Assembly (NCBI RefSeq): GCF_002742685.1
Contig: NZ_PEDM01000021.1
Location: 1 to 47,101 of the forward strand
DNA: 47,101 nt
Source: Anoxybacillus flavithermus
GTDB lineage: Bacteria > Bacillota > Bacilli > Bacillales > Anoxybacillaceae
Reading direction: 5' to 3'
Shown piece after piece: positions 15,862 to 25,314 of the stretch. The position numbers and the translations under genes are program-made. Under the pieces are notes generated by a model that did no database searches, was not told the origin of the DNA, and saw only the letters and a program-made list of their open reading frames with translations. The number at the start of each line of letters is the position of its first letter. The first letter of the stretch is position 1.

Positions 15862-16485
15862 ATGGGGTTACTTTCTCGCATGAAAACGATGATTTCGGCA
15901 GATATTCATGAATGGCTGGACGAAAAAGAAAAGAAAAATCCGATTGCGGTGCTAAATGAATACTTACGCCAATGCGAACAAGAAGTAGAAAAAGTACGGA
16001 AGCTGCTGGAACGGCAATACTTGCTGAAAGAGCAGTTTACACGCGAATATCGCGAAGCTATACAGCTTGCGGAAAAGCGGAAGAAACAGGCGGATATTGC
16101 CTCAAAAGCTGGTGAGTCAGAGTTGTTTACGTTTGCGTCTCATGAGCAAATGCAGTACGAAGAGCGAGCGACGAGATTAAAGCAATTGCTTGAGCAAACA
16201 AACGAACAGCTATTGGAACTAGAAAAGAAATACGAACAAATGAAACATCAACTAAAAGATATGCAGATGCGGCGCATGGAGCTGATGGGGCGAGAAAATA
16301 TCGCACGGGCGCATTACCGCATGAATCGAGTGCTAGACGGATATACAAGCCCGACGCTTTCTGCGTTTGTGGATACAGAGTCATATTTAGAACGCCTCGA
16401 GCAACAAGTACAGTCAGACTATTATCGCCATACGATTGATGCTCGCATTGCCGAATTAGAAAAGCGGTTGCAGCAAGAGCAATAA
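15862..16485 (+). CDS. liaH: PspA/IM30-family protein LiaH
   Basis: This 207-residue, almost entirely helical, Glu/Lys/Gln-rich coiled-coil protein has the PspA/IM30 start MGLLSRMKTMISADIHEWLDE. PspA-like proteins assemble on the inner face of stressed membranes. The ATG follows AAAGGAG directly after the liaI stop; a frame from 15820 adds 14 residues without a ribosome site. A terminator-like hairpin follows (16497-16522), separating this highly induced pair from the regulatory genes. Confidence 0.9.
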   Translation: MGLLSRMKTMISADIHEWLDEKEKKNPIAVLNEYLRQCEQEVEKVRKLLERQYLLKEQFTREYREAIQLAEKRKKQADIASKAGESELFTFASHEQMQYEERATRLKQLLEQTNEQLLELEKKYEQMKHQLKDMQMRRMELMGRENIARAHYRMNRVLDGYTSPTLSAFVDTESYLERLEQQVQSDYYRHTIDARIAELEKRLQQEQ

Positions 16486-16496
16486 ACATATATGCT

Positions 16497-16522
16497 AAAG
16501 GCGTACGTTGTTGCGCCTTTTT
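16497..16522 (+). terminator. Internal terminator between liaH and liaF
   Basis: AAAGGCG (16497-16503) pairs with CGCCTTT (16514-16520) followed by TT. It should limit read-through from liaIH into liaFSR. Confidence 0.75.
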
Positions 16523-16562
16523 CGTTTTATGGAGGAACTTACATCTGAAAGGGGGAAGCCCC

Positions 16563-17288
16563 ATGGATCAACAAAAAACGACCGACTATGTCAGTTGGGT
16601 GGTACTGCTTGCACTCGTTATTTTTGCGATGGAAATTTCGTTTTTTCATCCAGGCATTGTTTTTTCTGTTCTTTTTTCGGCAGGATTGATTTATATAGGG
16701 AGGAAAAAATGGCATCGGAAACTTGGCAAAATCGCCTTCTGGCTTGGGTGCGTCGGTCTTGTTGTGCATGTGTTCACGATGATCACGGTTAGGTTTTTGC
16801 TTGTCGCACTATTGTTGTATGCGATTATCCAATTTGCTCAATCGAAGCGACGCCCTGCCGTTATTCGTCCAGAGATGGAAACAAGCCATGCAGAAACAGA
16901 ACTCGTTTTTCGTCGGCCGCTTTTTCAAAACATGTTGTTCGGTCGGCAAAAAACACCGGAGTATGCTTATGAATGGAGCGACGTGAATATTCAAACAGGC
17001 ATTGGCGATACAGTTATTGATTTAAGCTATGCGGTTGTTCCGAAAGGGGAAGCGGTGATCGTTGTTCGTGGATGGATTGGCAATGTGCACATTTTCGTTC
17101 CGTACGAGATGGAAGTGAGCGTTGTCCATTCGGTGTTATTTGGGGCAGCGTCTATTTTTTCGAGAGAAACGGAACGGCTATGGAACCAAACGTTTATTTA
17201 TCAAACGCCAGCGTATGAAACTGCCGAACAGAGGCTAAAAATCATCACCTCAATGGCGATCGGAAACGTTGAGGTGAAACGAATATGA
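16563..17288 (+). CDS. liaF: LiaF, membrane inhibitor of LiaRS
   Basis: This 241-residue protein has hydrophobic helices at about residues 11-28, 30-46, 56-75 and 77-90, then a soluble domain of beta strands (DVNIQTGIGDTVIDLSYAVVPKGEAV) of the DUF2154/cell-wall-active-antibiotic-response family. In B. subtilis LiaF keeps the LiaS kinase switched off until envelope stress. The ATG follows AAAGGGGGA. It overlaps liaS by 4 nt. LiaG, found between liaH and liaF in B. subtilis, is absent here. Confidence 0.9.
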   Translation: MDQQKTTDYVSWVVLLALVIFAMEISFFHPGIVFSVLFSAGLIYIGRKKWHRKLGKIAFWLGCVGLVVHVFTMITVRFLLVALLLYAIIQFAQSKRRPAVIRPEMETSHAETELVFRRPLFQNMLFGRQKTPEYAYEWSDVNIQTGIGDTVIDLSYAVVPKGEAVIVVRGWIGNVHIFVPYEMEVSVVHSVLFGAASIFSRETERLWNQTFIYQTPAYETAEQRLKIITSMAIGNVEVKRI

Positions 17289-18307
17289 ACCGGCATATTG
17301 TTGGGGCCCTTCTACTCGCTTTTACCGTTTCGGTTGTATCATTTCTTTCATACGTTCTCACGTTTCCGCCTACGGAATGGTCGGCACTATGGAACGAAAC
17401 AGTGCTTGGAGTGCCGTTTGTCCTCTTTTTGTTTATGGCAAGTGGCGGTATTGGCGTGCTTTTTGGCATTTCATTCGATTGGTTTTGGCGAAAACAATGG
17501 CGAGCGGTTGAACATGCGTTGCTTCAAATGGAACAAGGGAATATAGAGCTATCACGCAAACAAACAGCAAAAGAACTGAATGATGTGTGGGAGAGAATAG
17601 AAAAGCTGCAAAAGCATTGGCTCGAACAAACGAAGCGTACCCAAAAACTAGCGACAGAAAAGGTAGAAAACGAAGAAGAACTCATCGAGCGAATTATTTC
17701 AGAAGAACGAAACCGTCTAGCGCGCGAGCTACATGACTCGGTAAGCCAACAGCTATTTGCTGCATCGATGATGATGTCTGCACTGATGGAAACGTATACA
17801 GGAAGTGAACAAGCGAAAAAGCAATTGAAGCTCGTCGAACAAATGATTCACCAATCCCAACTGGAAATGCGAGCATTGTTGCTGCATTTACGGCCTATAC
17901 AGCTGAAAGGAAAATCGCTTCAAGATGGGATGAAGGAGCTGTTAATGGAACTTGCCCAAAAAGTACCGATGGAGATCAAGTGGAAAATAGAAGAGGTGAC
18001 ACTCGATCGTGGAGTAGAAGATCATTTATTCCGCATTTTGCAAGAATCGGTGTCCAATACGCTCCGTCATGCGAAAGCGAACATGTTAGAAGTGTTGTTG
18101 CTTGAGCGAGATGGGTTTGTCCTTTTGCGCCTGTCGGATGATGGAGTTGGCTTTGATGTCGAACGGACAAAAAGCGGCTCTTACGGTTTACAGCATATGT
18201 ACGAACGAGCGGCTGAAATTGGTGGGACGTTGAAAATTGTTAGTGTAAAAAATAAAGGCACTCGGTTAGAAGTGAAAGTACCGCTTATAAGGGAGGGAGC
18301 AGGGTGA
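17285..18307 (+). CDS. liaS: LiaS sensor histidine kinase
   Basis: This 340-residue NarL-family kinase has two transmembrane helices (about 5-27 and 42-64) with a very short outside loop, a HAMP-like linker, the HisKA_3 box [16 protein letters not shown] (phosphorylated His150) and an HATPase domain with the DDGVGFD G-box. The intramembrane-sensing layout fits LiaS, which detects lipid II-cycle disturbance with LiaF and phosphorylates LiaR. It overlaps both neighbours by 4 nt. Confidence 0.92.
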   Translation: MNRHIVGALLLAFTVSVVSFLSYVLTFPPTEWSALWNETVLGVPFVLFLFMASGGIGVLFGISFDWFWRKQWRAVEHALLQMEQGNIELSRKQTAKELNDVWERIEKLQKHWLEQTKRTQKLATEKVENEEELIERIISEERNRLARELHDSVSQQLFAASMMMSALMETYTGSEQAKKQLKLVEQMIHQSQLEMRALLLHLRPIQLKGKSLQDGMKELLMELAQKVPMEIKWKIEEVTLDRGVEDHLFRILQESVSNTLRHAKANMLEVLLLERDGFVLLRLSDDGVGFDVERTKSGSYGLQHMYERAAEIGGTLKIVSVKNKGTRLEVKVPLIREGAG

Positions 18308-18930
18308 TTAAAGTATTGCTTGTCGATGACCATGAAATGGTGCGGCTTGGTGTTTCTGCGTATTTATCTGCCCAGCCGGATATGGAAGTTGTCGGGGAAG
18401 CAGAAAGCGGAGAAAAAGGGGTTGAACTTGCTCTTCAGATTCGCCCGGATATTATTTTAATGGATTTAGTGATGGAGACGATGGACGGCATCGAAGCAAC
18501 GAAACAAATTATCAGCGCTTGGCCAGACGCAAAAATTATGATTGTCACAAGTTTTTTAGACGATGATAAAGTATATCCAGCGATTGAAGCAGGGGCAGTC
18601 AGCTATATGTTAAAAACGTCGAAAGCAAGCGAAATTGCAAATGCGATTCGTGCCACGTTTCATGGACAATCGGTATTCGAACCAGAAGTAACGGGAAAAA
18701 TGATAAATAACGTGCGGAAACAATCGCTTCCACACGAACAACTAACGAGCCGCGAGATGGAAGTGTTGTTATTAATTGCGCAAGGAAAAACGAACCAAGA
18801 AATTGCCGAGGAGTTGTTTATTTCATTAAAAACGGTCAAAGTCCACGTCAGCAATATTTTAGCGAAACTAGACGTGCAAGACCGGACGCAAGCGGTCATT
18901 TATGCATTTAAACACGGGTTGGTTAAATAA
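18304..18930 (+). CDS. liaR: LiaR response regulator
   Basis: This 208-residue regulator has a receiver domain with acidic pocket VDDHE and phosphorylated Asp54 ([12 protein letters not shown]), conserved Thr/Ser (IVTSF) and Lys (LKTSK), and a C-terminal LuxR/NarL helix-turn-helix ([21 protein letters not shown]). It activates the lia promoter in B. subtilis. GTG start overlapping liaS by 4 nt. A terminator follows. Confidence 0.93.
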   Translation: MIKVLLVDDHEMVRLGVSAYLSAQPDMEVVGEAESGEKGVELALQIRPDIILMDLVMETMDGIEATKQIISAWPDAKIMIVTSFLDDDKVYPAIEAGAVSYMLKTSKASEIANAIRATFHGQSVFEPEVTGKMINNVRKQSLPHEQLTSREMEVLLLIAQGKTNQEIAEELFISLKTVKVHVSNILAKLDVQDRTQAVIYAFKHGLVK

Positions 18931-18931
18931 T

Positions 18932-18965
18932 GCTCGCTTTTATGGCGAGATTTTTTATTTTTTTT
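18932..18965 (+). terminator. Terminator of the lia operon
   Basis: CTCGC and GCGAG pair around TTTTATG, followed by ATTTTTTATTTTTTTT. Confidence 0.85.
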
Positions 18966-18972
18966 CTTTACA

Positions 18973-18997
18973 TTGACGTTACGTAAACGTTTATCAT
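18973..18997 (+). promoter_or_regulatory. MerR-type operator/promoter candidate
   Basis: TTGACG begins a partly palindromic stretch, TTGACGTTACGTAAACGT, with ACGTT and AACGT arms about 30 nt upstream of the MerR gene. MerR-family regulators bind such dyads between -35 and -10 boxes and usually control their own gene. A clear -10 box at 19-nt spacing is not obvious. Confidence 0.5.
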
Positions 18998-19019
18998 GAA
19001 ATTGTCAGGAGGTGAGCGA

Positions 19020-19781
19020 ATGGAATATACGGTGCAGCAACTAGCGAAATTGGCGGGGGTTACGAGCCGAACGCTACGATATTATGATGAAATCGGTCTT
19101 TTGAAGCCAGCGAGAGTAAACACCTCAGGCTATCGCATATACGGCCCGAAAGAGGTAGACCAACTCCAGCAAATTTTGTTTTATCGCGAACTTGGGGTTG
19201 ATTTAGAAACGATTAAGCAAATCCTCACGTCCCCGTCATTTGACGACGTACAGGCGTTGAAGCAGCATCGCGAAAAACTCTTGGCAGAACGGAGGCGGTT
19301 AGAGGCGCTAATCGCCAATGTCGAAAAAACGCTATTAGCGAAAGAAGGGAGAATCATGATGAGCGACAAAGAAAAATTTGAGGCGTTTAAGCAGCAGCTC
19401 ATTGACGAGAACGAACGAAAATATGGCAAAGAAATTCGGGAAAAATACGGCGATGAGCAAGTGAACAAATCAAACGAAAAAGTAAAAAATATGACGCAAG
19501 CACAATATGAAGAAGCGACAAAGCTCGGCGAAGAAGTGTTGCGCGTATTGCATGAAGCGTTTTTGACGGGCGATCCAGCAGGAGAGCTTGCGCAAAAAGC
19601 AGCGGACTTGCATCGTCAATGGTTAGGCTATTTTTGGGATCATTACTCAAGAGAAGCGCATGCGGGATTGGCGCAAATGTATGTCGATGACGAGCGGTTT
19701 AAAGCGTACTACGACCAAAAACAATCAGGAATGGCGGAATTCCTTCGTGATGCGATTTTCATTTATACAGGCAAAAAGTAG
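19020..19781 (+). CDS. MerR-family regulator with TipAS domain
   Basis: This 253-residue protein has an N-terminal MerR winged helix (YTVQQLAKLAGVTSRTLRYYDEIGLL, residues 2-27), a coiled-coil dimer helix (about 75-110) and a C-terminal TipAS-type ligand domain (about 130-250). It is like Mta of B. subtilis and TipAL of Streptomyces, which activate drug-efflux or self-protection genes when they bind compounds. The ATG follows GGAGGTGAGC; a frame from 18996 is not used. No efflux gene follows directly, so its target is unknown. Confidence 0.88.
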   Translation: MEYTVQQLAKLAGVTSRTLRYYDEIGLLKPARVNTSGYRIYGPKEVDQLQQILFYRELGVDLETIKQILTSPSFDDVQALKQHREKLLAERRRLEALIANVEKTLLAKEGRIMMSDKEKFEAFKQQLIDENERKYGKEIREKYGDEQVNKSNEKVKNMTQAQYEEATKLGEEVLRVLHEAFLTGDPAGELAQKAADLHRQWLGYFWDHYSREAHAGLAQMYVDDERFKAYYDQKQSGMAEFLRDAIFIYTGKK

Positions 19782-19784
19782 GCA

Positions 19785-19804
19785 GGCATTGGCCTGTCTT
19801 TTTA
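19785..19804 (+). terminator. Terminator after the MerR gene
   Basis: CAGGC and GCCTG pair around ATTG, followed by TCTTTTT, directly after the stop. Confidence 0.8.
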
Positions 19805-19839
19805 CATTGTAAAAGTTTGAAAAAAGATGTATATTTAAA

Positions 19840-19854
19840 TGAGAATGATAATCA
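19840..19854 (+). promoter_or_regulatory. Fur box
   Basis: TGAGAATGATAATCA matches the 7-1-7 Fur consensus TGATAATNATTATCA at all but two positions. It lies 20 nt upstream of the reductase start, so iron-repressed expression is expected. Confidence 0.8.
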
Positions 19855-19873
19855 AATTTAAAAGGTGATACCG

Positions 19874-20917
19874 ATGGAACAACTATACGATGTGACGATT
19901 ATTGGAGGCGGTCCGGCGGGGCTGTATGCGACGTTTTATAGTGGACTTCGAGAAATGAAAACAAAACTGATTGAATATCAGCCGCAATTAGGTGGGAAAT
20001 TGCATGTGTATCCAGAAAAAATGATTTGGGATGTTGGGGGGCATGCTCCGATTACGGGAGAGAAATTACGTGAGCAACTTGTTAAACAAGCGATGACCTT
20101 TCATCCAACCGTTGTATTAAATGAAAAAGTTGAAACGATTCAGCGAAGAGAAGACGGGATATTTGTTTTACAAACATCATCCGGACAACAACATGTGTCG
20201 AAAACGGTCATTATTGCAGTAGGAAGCGGTATATTAAAACCGCAAAAGCTTCAAATTGAAGGAGCCGAAAAGTTTGAGATTACAAATTTACATTATACGG
20301 TGAAATCGTTAAAACAGTTTAAAGGGAAAACGGTGATCATTTCAGGCGGGGGAAATACAGCGATTGATTGGGCAAATGAGCTCGTATCAATTGCGAAAAA
20401 AGTATATGTGACTTATCGCAATGAATCGTTAAAAGGACATGAGGCGCCAGTGACGCAATTATTAAATAGTTCAGCCACTTGCTTTTTCCATACATCCATT
20501 ACAAAATTAGTTGCCAGCTCCAATCATGAAACGATTGAGCGAGTGGTATTGACAAATCATGAAACGGGCGATGTGTTTGAACTCGATGTAGATGATGTCA
20601 TTATTAGCCATGGATATGAACGAGATGCCTCATTGCTTGCCAATAGTGAACTACCCATTCAAATGGTTGATGAATATTATATTGCGACAAATGCAAAAGG
20701 AGAATGTTCTGTTCCGGGGTTATATGCAGCTGGCGATATTTCAAAATATGATGGAAAGTTATATTTACTTACAGGTGCCTTCCAAGACGCAGCGAATGCG
20801 GTAAATAATGCGAAACGTTTCATTGAGCCCACTGCCGATCCGTATGCGATGGTTTCATCTCACCACGAAGCGTTTAAGGAGCGAAATCGAGAGTTAGTGA
20901 AACAAATGTTGAAATGA
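19874..20917 (+). CDS. ycgT: Ferredoxin/flavodoxin--NADP reductase (YcgT/YumC type)
   Basis: This 347-residue flavoenzyme has the FAD motif VTIIGGGPAGLYATFYSGL (residues 7-25), the NAD(P)H motif TVIISGGGNTAIDWA (about 154-168) and the C-terminal AAGDI segment (AAGDISKY). It belongs to the thioredoxin-reductase-like ferredoxin-NADP reductases and lacks the CxxC of true thioredoxin reductases. It would reduce ferredoxin or flavodoxin with NADPH, possibly for iron release or haem breakdown, given the Fur box upstream. The ATG at 19874 follows AAAGGTGAT. The choice between YcgT and YumC orthologue is by the Fur box and not certain. Confidence 0.85.
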   Translation: MEQLYDVTIIGGGPAGLYATFYSGLREMKTKLIEYQPQLGGKLHVYPEKMIWDVGGHAPITGEKLREQLVKQAMTFHPTVVLNEKVETIQRREDGIFVLQTSSGQQHVSKTVIIAVGSGILKPQKLQIEGAEKFEITNLHYTVKSLKQFKGKTVIISGGGNTAIDWANELVSIAKKVYVTYRNESLKGHEAPVTQLLNSSATCFFHTSITKLVASSNHETIERVVLTNHETGDVFELDVDDVIISHGYERDASLLANSELPIQMVDEYYIATNAKGECSVPGLYAAGDISKYDGKLYLLTGAFQDAANAVNNAKRFIEPTADPYAMVSSHHEAFKERNRELVKQMLK

Positions 20918-20932
20918 TAGTAATGCATAAAT

Positions 20933-20970
20933 TCGTTTGTTTGAACGCAAACTTTTGGTAAAACAAACGA
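20933..20970. repeat. Inverted repeat before the DUF3298-type gene
   Basis: TCGTTTGTTT (20933-20942) and AAACAAACGA (20961-20970) are perfect 10-bp arms 18 nt apart. The right arm ends at the ribosome site of the next gene. It could be an operator or an RNA hairpin that hides the ribosome site. Confidence 0.65.
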
Positions 20971-20980
20971 GGTGAACAAC

Positions 20981-21691
20981 GTGTTCAGACAACGGAACAT
21001 ATGGATCATCGTGTTGGCACTATTTATGTTAACAGCGTACAGCCAGCCACTTACTGTGACAACGAAGCAAATGAAATATACAAATGAACTGATGGAAGTC
21101 GATTTAAACATTCCGATTGTATCCGGCTCGATCAACCAATCTTTCCAGCGCCAAGTCAATCGTTTATTGCGAAAGGAGTCGCTTGATTTAAAGCGTGAAG
21201 TAGAAAAGCAAGCGCGAGAAAATATGGCAATAAGCAAAAAGGAAGGATTTCCATATCGATTGCATGCGGCAGTCAGTAATTATGAGGTGACGTACAATCA
21301 ACATGGCATTTTAAGCATTCCTGTTACGTTATATAGCTATACAGGTGGGGCACACGGAATGACAGTGAAAGTGCCAAACAATTTTGATTTCCATACAGGG
21401 AAATCGTTGCAACTAAGCGACTTATTTAAAAAAGGAACGAAATACAAACAAGTGATTATAGACGAAGTGATGGCTCAAATCAAGAAAGAAAACGATTTGT
21501 ATTTTGACAACGCTGTTGCCGTCGTGCAAAAGATGCCAAATGATCAACCTTATTATATGACGAAAGATGGTATTGTCGTTTATTATGGTTTATACGAAAT
21601 TGCCCCGTACGCTGCCGGCATTCGCGAGTTTCTTATTCCATTTTCAACTTTGCGACCATATATGAATATGAAAATAAAGCTAGCGCGATAA
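20981..21691 (+). CDS. Secreted DUF3298/RsiV-like protein
   Basis: This 236-residue protein has one N-terminal hydrophobic segment (about residues 6-20) that is a signal peptide or anchor, followed by a DUF4163/DUF3298-like domain (GGAHGMTVKVPNNFDFHTGKSLQLSDLF is typical). This domain occurs in the extracellular part of RsiV, the lysozyme-sensing anti-sigma factor, and in stand-alone lipoproteins. There is no anti-sigma domain and no adjacent sigma factor. The GTG at 20981 has correct spacing from GAGGTG; GTG 20972 is too close. Function unknown; outside the membrane. Confidence 0.75.
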   Translation: MFRQRNIWIIVLALFMLTAYSQPLTVTTKQMKYTNELMEVDLNIPIVSGSINQSFQRQVNRLLRKESLDLKREVEKQARENMAISKKEGFPYRLHAAVSNYEVTYNQHGILSIPVTLYSYTGGAHGMTVKVPNNFDFHTGKSLQLSDLFKKGTKYKQVIIDEVMAQIKKENDLYFDNAVAVVQKMPNDQPYYMTKDGIVVYYGLYEIAPYAAGIREFLIPFSTLRPYMNMKIKLAR

Positions 21692-21707
21692 ACCGTGCTA
21701 GTTTTTT
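21678..21707 (+). terminator. Terminator after the DUF3298-type gene
   Basis: CTAGC and GCTAG pair across the stop codon, followed by TTTTTT. Confidence 0.8.
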
Positions 21708-21773
21708 CTATACGAAAATCATTTAACTTTTCTGAAAATTGTGTTAAAATACAACAAAAAGGAGTTTGTATGC

Positions 21774-22409
21774 ATGGTTGAAAAGCAATTAAAAGATCGC
21801 ATTATTGAAACGGCGCTTACGCTATTTGAAAAGTACGGATATCACGGGGTGACGGTAGATCGAATTGTTGCGGAATGTGGAGCATCAAAAGGCGGATTCT
21901 ATCATAATTTTAAGTCGAAAGATGAACTGCTTTACCACATTCACGATGTGTTTATTACGTATGTGCTAAATAAAGCGCAAGAAGCATATGTAAAATATAA
22001 GACACCAACTAAACGGCTATGTGCAATCATCCAGTCGTTTGTAAGAGTTTTCCATATATATAAACCGCACATTACAGTGTTCAATCAAGAGGCAGCATAT
22101 TTAAAGCCGGAATACGCTGAAAAAATTAACGCAAAACGTGAGCAGTATAAGCAAATTATTTTTCAAGTGCTTCGTGAAGGTATTGAAGCAAAACAATTTC
22201 GTGCAGAAGTGCCTGTTGAAATTGCGGGATTGTCGATCATCGGCATGGTGAACTGGATGTATAAATGGTATAAGCCTGATGGACCGATGTCGATTGAACA
22301 AATCGCCACAGCCTTTAATGATTTAATTTTACATTCGCTTTTGACAGAAGAGGCGAAGCGAGATGAAGATATTTCGTCATTTCTTTTGTCGCATGTGGGC
22401 GACGAATGA
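21774..22409 (+). CDS. TetR-family regulator, probable regulator of the leucine-degradation operon
   Basis: This 211-residue protein has a TetR N-terminal helix-turn-helix (IIETALTLFEKYGYHGVTVDRIVAECGASKGGFYHNFKSKDELL at about 9-51) and a helical ligand domain. The start is the ATG 10 nt after AAAAAGGAG. It lies directly upstream of, and in the same direction as, the yngJ-yngE operon and probably represses it in response to an acyl-CoA, like FadR/PsrA-type TetR proteins. A palindrome between the two (22431-22444) is the likely operator. Confidence 0.85.
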   Translation: MVEKQLKDRIIETALTLFEKYGYHGVTVDRIVAECGASKGGFYHNFKSKDELLYHIHDVFITYVLNKAQEAYVKYKTPTKRLCAIIQSFVRVFHIYKPHITVFNQEAAYLKPEYAEKINAKREQYKQIIFQVLREGIEAKQFRAEVPVEIAGLSIIGMVNWMYKWYKPDGPMSIEQIATAFNDLILHSLLTEEAKRDEDISSFLLSHVGDE

Positions 22410-22430
22410 AGAATGTTGCATAGCGCACAG

Positions 22431-22444
22431 ACCAACTAGTCGGT
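22431..22444. promoter_or_regulatory. TetR-type operator candidate
   Basis: ACCAACTAGTCGGT is a dyad centred on CTAG with 12 of 14 bases symmetrical, between the tetR stop and yngJ. Confidence 0.5.
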
Positions 22445-22505
22445 TTGCTATCAAAACAGGCTTGTTGGTTTCACATATTTTATTTTTTCAAAGGGGGAAA
22501 AAGCG

Positions 22506-23648
22506 ATGCATTTTGAGTTAACGAAAGAACAACAAATGATTAAAGAGATGGTTCGCGATTTTGCGGAAAAGGAAATTGCCCCATATGCGTCGAAATGGGA
22601 TGAGGAAGCCATTTTTCCAATTGACACATTCAAAAAAATGGGCGAGCTTGGACTGTTCGGTATTCCGTTCCCTGAACAATATGGTGGTTCGGGAGGAGAT
22701 ACGATTTCGTATGCGATTGCAGTTGAAGAAATTGGTCGAGCGTGCGGCGGAACAGGGTTAAGTTATGCGGCGGCTGTATCGCTTGGTGCTAGCCCAATTT
22801 ATTATTTCGGGACAGAAGAACAAAAAGAGAAATGGCTCGTACCGATGGCAAAAGGTGAAACGTTCGGTTCGTTCGGATTGACAGAACCGAATGCAGGATC
22901 TGACGCAGGGGGAACGCAAACGCGCGCCGTTTTAGATGGGGGTGAATACGTCATTAACGGAGAAAAATGTTGGATTACAAATGCAGGTTATGCCCGTCAA
23001 GTGATTGTAACCGCTGTCACAGGAAAGGATGAACGAGGAAAAAATATTATTTCTGCGCTCATCGTTCCGACGGATACGCCAGGGTTTTCGATTAATTGTC
23101 ATTATGACAAGATGGGCGTTCGGGCATCCAATACGTGTGAACTTGTTTTGCAAGATGTGCGCGTGCCAAAAGAAAATATATTAGGCGATCCGAAAAAAGG
23201 ATTTAAGCAGTTTTTATATACGCTAGATGGGGGACGTATTTCCATTGCAGCGTTAGCTGTCGGTATCGCGCAAGCCGCATTCGAGAAAGCGCTTCAGTAT
23301 GCAAAGGAGCGAAAACAGTTCGGGCAACCGATCGCGAAATTTCAAGCCATCCAGTTTAAACTTGCTGACATGGCCATGCAATTGGAACTTGCGCGCAATA
23401 TGGTGTACAAGGCGGCATGGTTAAAAGATCAAGGCAAGCCGTTTACAAAAGAAGCGGCGTATGCGAAATTATTTGCTTCCGAAACAGGATTTCACATTTG
23501 TAATCAAGCGATTCAAATTCACGGTGGATACGGATATATGAAAGAATACGGCGTTGAACGTCATCTTCGCGATATGAAGTTGATGGAAATTGGCGAAGGG
23601 ACATCGGAAATTCAACGGCTCGTCATTGCCCGTCAATTAGGATGCTAA
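22506..23648 (+). CDS. yngJ: Acyl-CoA dehydrogenase (YngJ; probable isovaleryl-CoA dehydrogenase step)
   Basis: This 380-residue flavoenzyme shows [14 protein letters not shown], the FAD-binding WITNAG segment and [21 protein letters not shown] near the end. The Glu in MKEY (about 347) sits where short/medium-chain dehydrogenases keep their catalytic base; classical isovaleryl-CoA dehydrogenases place it elsewhere, so the isovaleryl-CoA role rests on operon context. It is the first gene of the leucine/isovalerate operon; the reaction would be isovaleryl-CoA to 3-methylcrotonyl-CoA, with electrons passed to ETF. Start after AAAGGGGG. Confidence 0.88.
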   Translation: MHFELTKEQQMIKEMVRDFAEKEIAPYASKWDEEAIFPIDTFKKMGELGLFGIPFPEQYGGSGGDTISYAIAVEEIGRACGGTGLSYAAAVSLGASPIYYFGTEEQKEKWLVPMAKGETFGSFGLTEPNAGSDAGGTQTRAVLDGGEYVINGEKCWITNAGYARQVIVTAVTGKDERGKNIISALIVPTDTPGFSINCHYDKMGVRASNTCELVLQDVRVPKENILGDPKKGFKQFLYTLDGGRISIAALAVGIAQAAFEKALQYAKERKQFGQPIAKFQAIQFKLADMAMQLELARNMVYKAAWLKDQGKPFTKEAAYAKLFASETGFHICNQAIQIHGGYGYMKEYGVERHLRDMKLMEIGEGTSEIQRLVIARQLGC

Positions 23649-23662
23649 AAAGGAGTGAGTGT

Positions 23663-25303
23663 ATGCTTCATATCACAGTTGGACAATTGCTTGAGCAAAA
23701 GGCTTTGGCACATCCCGATCATGAGGCAGTTGTGTATGCAGACCGTCAGTTGCGCTGGTCATATCGACAATTTAACGATTATTGTCGCCTCGTTGCGAAA
23801 GGATTGATGAAACTTGGCATTGAAGCGGGAGAACACATTGCTATTTGGGCAACAAATAAACCAGAGTGGCTGGCATGCCAGTTTGCAACAGGAAAAATGG
23901 GAGCTGTGCTTGTTACAGTAAATACAAATTATCGTACAGCCGAATTAGAATATTTGTTAAAACAATCTGATGCAACAACAATTGTTTTAATGGAAAAGTA
24001 TCGTGATGCTTCCTACATTAATATGATGTACGACCTTGCACCTGAACTTGCATATTGTGAACCTGGAAAGCTGCAAGCGAAACGACTTCCACAACTACGA
24101 AACGTCATCGTATTAAGTGAACAACGTTACCCAGGAACATTTTCATGGAATGACCTCTTAGCCATGGCGGAAGATGTCGAAGACGCAGCACTCGATGCAC
24201 GAATGAATTCCCTCGATCCACACGATATCATCAACATGCAATATACCTCAGGAACGACAGGATTCCCAAAAGGAGCCATGCTTACACATTACAACATTGT
24301 CAATAACGCGTATTACATTGCCGAATGTATGAAGCTAACAAAAGAAGATCGCTTATGTATTCCCGTACCTTTTTTTCATTGCTTTGGTTGCGTTCTCGGT
24401 ACGCTTGCTTGCGTAACAGTTGGGGCAACGATGGTACCGCTTGAGCAATTCCATCCGAAACAAGTGCTACAAACGGTGCAAGATGAGAAATGTACAGCTC
24501 TTCACGGGGTACCAACGATGTTTATTGCTGAATTAAACGATCCGGATTTTGCATCATATCATTTATCTTCTTTGCGTACAGGCATTATGGCTGGATCGAA
24601 TTGCCCAATTGAAGTGATGAAAGCAGTCATCGAAAAAATGGGGGCAAAAGAAATTACTATTGCATACGGACAGACAGAGTCCTCCCCTGTCATTACACAA
24701 ACACGTACGGATGATCCAATTGAATTGCGGGTGGAAACAGTCGGGCGCGCTCTTCCGCATGTGGAAGTGAAAATTGTCGATCCCGTTACAAATCAAGAAG
24801 TGCCACCTGGTGTGCAAGGGGAGTTATGCACGCGCGGATATCATGTCATGAAAGGATATTACAACAATCGTTCAGCAACACGCGAGGCCATTGACGAAGA
24901 GGGATGGTTGCATACAGGCGACTTAGCGGTAATGGATGAAAACGGTTACTGCCGTATTACAGGAAGGTTAAAAGATATGATCATTCGCGGAGGAGAAAAT
25001 ATTTATCCGCGCGAAATTGAAGAGTTTTTATATAAACATCCGAAAGTGCTTGATGTGCAAGTTGTCGGTGTTCCAGACGAAACGTACGGAGAAGAAGTGA
25101 TGGCGTGGATCATTTTAAAAGAGGGGGAACATGCGACCGCTGAAGATATTCGTTCGTTTTGTGAAGGTCGCATATCGCGCCATAAAATTCCGCGATATAT
25201 CGAATTTACAACATTGTATCCGATGACTGCATCAGGGAAAATTCAAAAATTTAAATTGCGCGAATGGGCGCGCGAACGAGTAAAGCAGAAAAAGAACGTG
25301 TAA
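23663..25303 (+). CDS. yngI: Acyl-CoA synthetase (YngI)
   Basis: This 546-residue AMP-forming ligase has the P-loop-like [14 protein letters not shown] (about 193-206), YGQTESSP (about 337-344), the hinge [16 protein letters not shown] and the catalytic Lys in [12 protein letters not shown] near the C-terminus. It would activate a short or branched acid (for example isovalerate or acetoacetate) with ATP and CoA to feed the pathway. The ATG at 23663 follows AAAAAGGAG. 15 nt after yngJ. Confidence 0.9.
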   Translation: MLHITVGQLLEQKALAHPDHEAVVYADRQLRWSYRQFNDYCRLVAKGLMKLGIEAGEHIAIWATNKPEWLACQFATGKMGAVLVTVNTNYRTAELEYLLKQSDATTIVLMEKYRDASYINMMYDLAPELAYCEPGKLQAKRLPQLRNVIVLSEQRYPGTFSWNDLLAMAEDVEDAALDARMNSLDPHDIINMQYTSGTTGFPKGAMLTHYNIVNNAYYIAECMKLTKEDRLCIPVPFFHCFGCVLGTLACVTVGATMVPLEQFHPKQVLQTVQDEKCTALHGVPTMFIAELNDPDFASYHLSSLRTGIMAGSNCPIEVMKAVIEKMGAKEITIAYGQTESSPVITQTRTDDPIELRVETVGRALPHVEVKIVDPVTNQEVPPGVQGELCTRGYHVMKGYYNNRSATREAIDEEGWLHTGDLAVMDENGYCRITGRLKDMIIRGGENIYPREIEEFLYKHPKVLDVQVVGVPDETYGEEVMAWIILKEGEHATAEDIRSFCEGRISRHKIPRYIEFTTLYPMTASGKIQKFKLREWARERVKQKKNV

Positions 25304-25314
25304 GGGGGAAGAAA

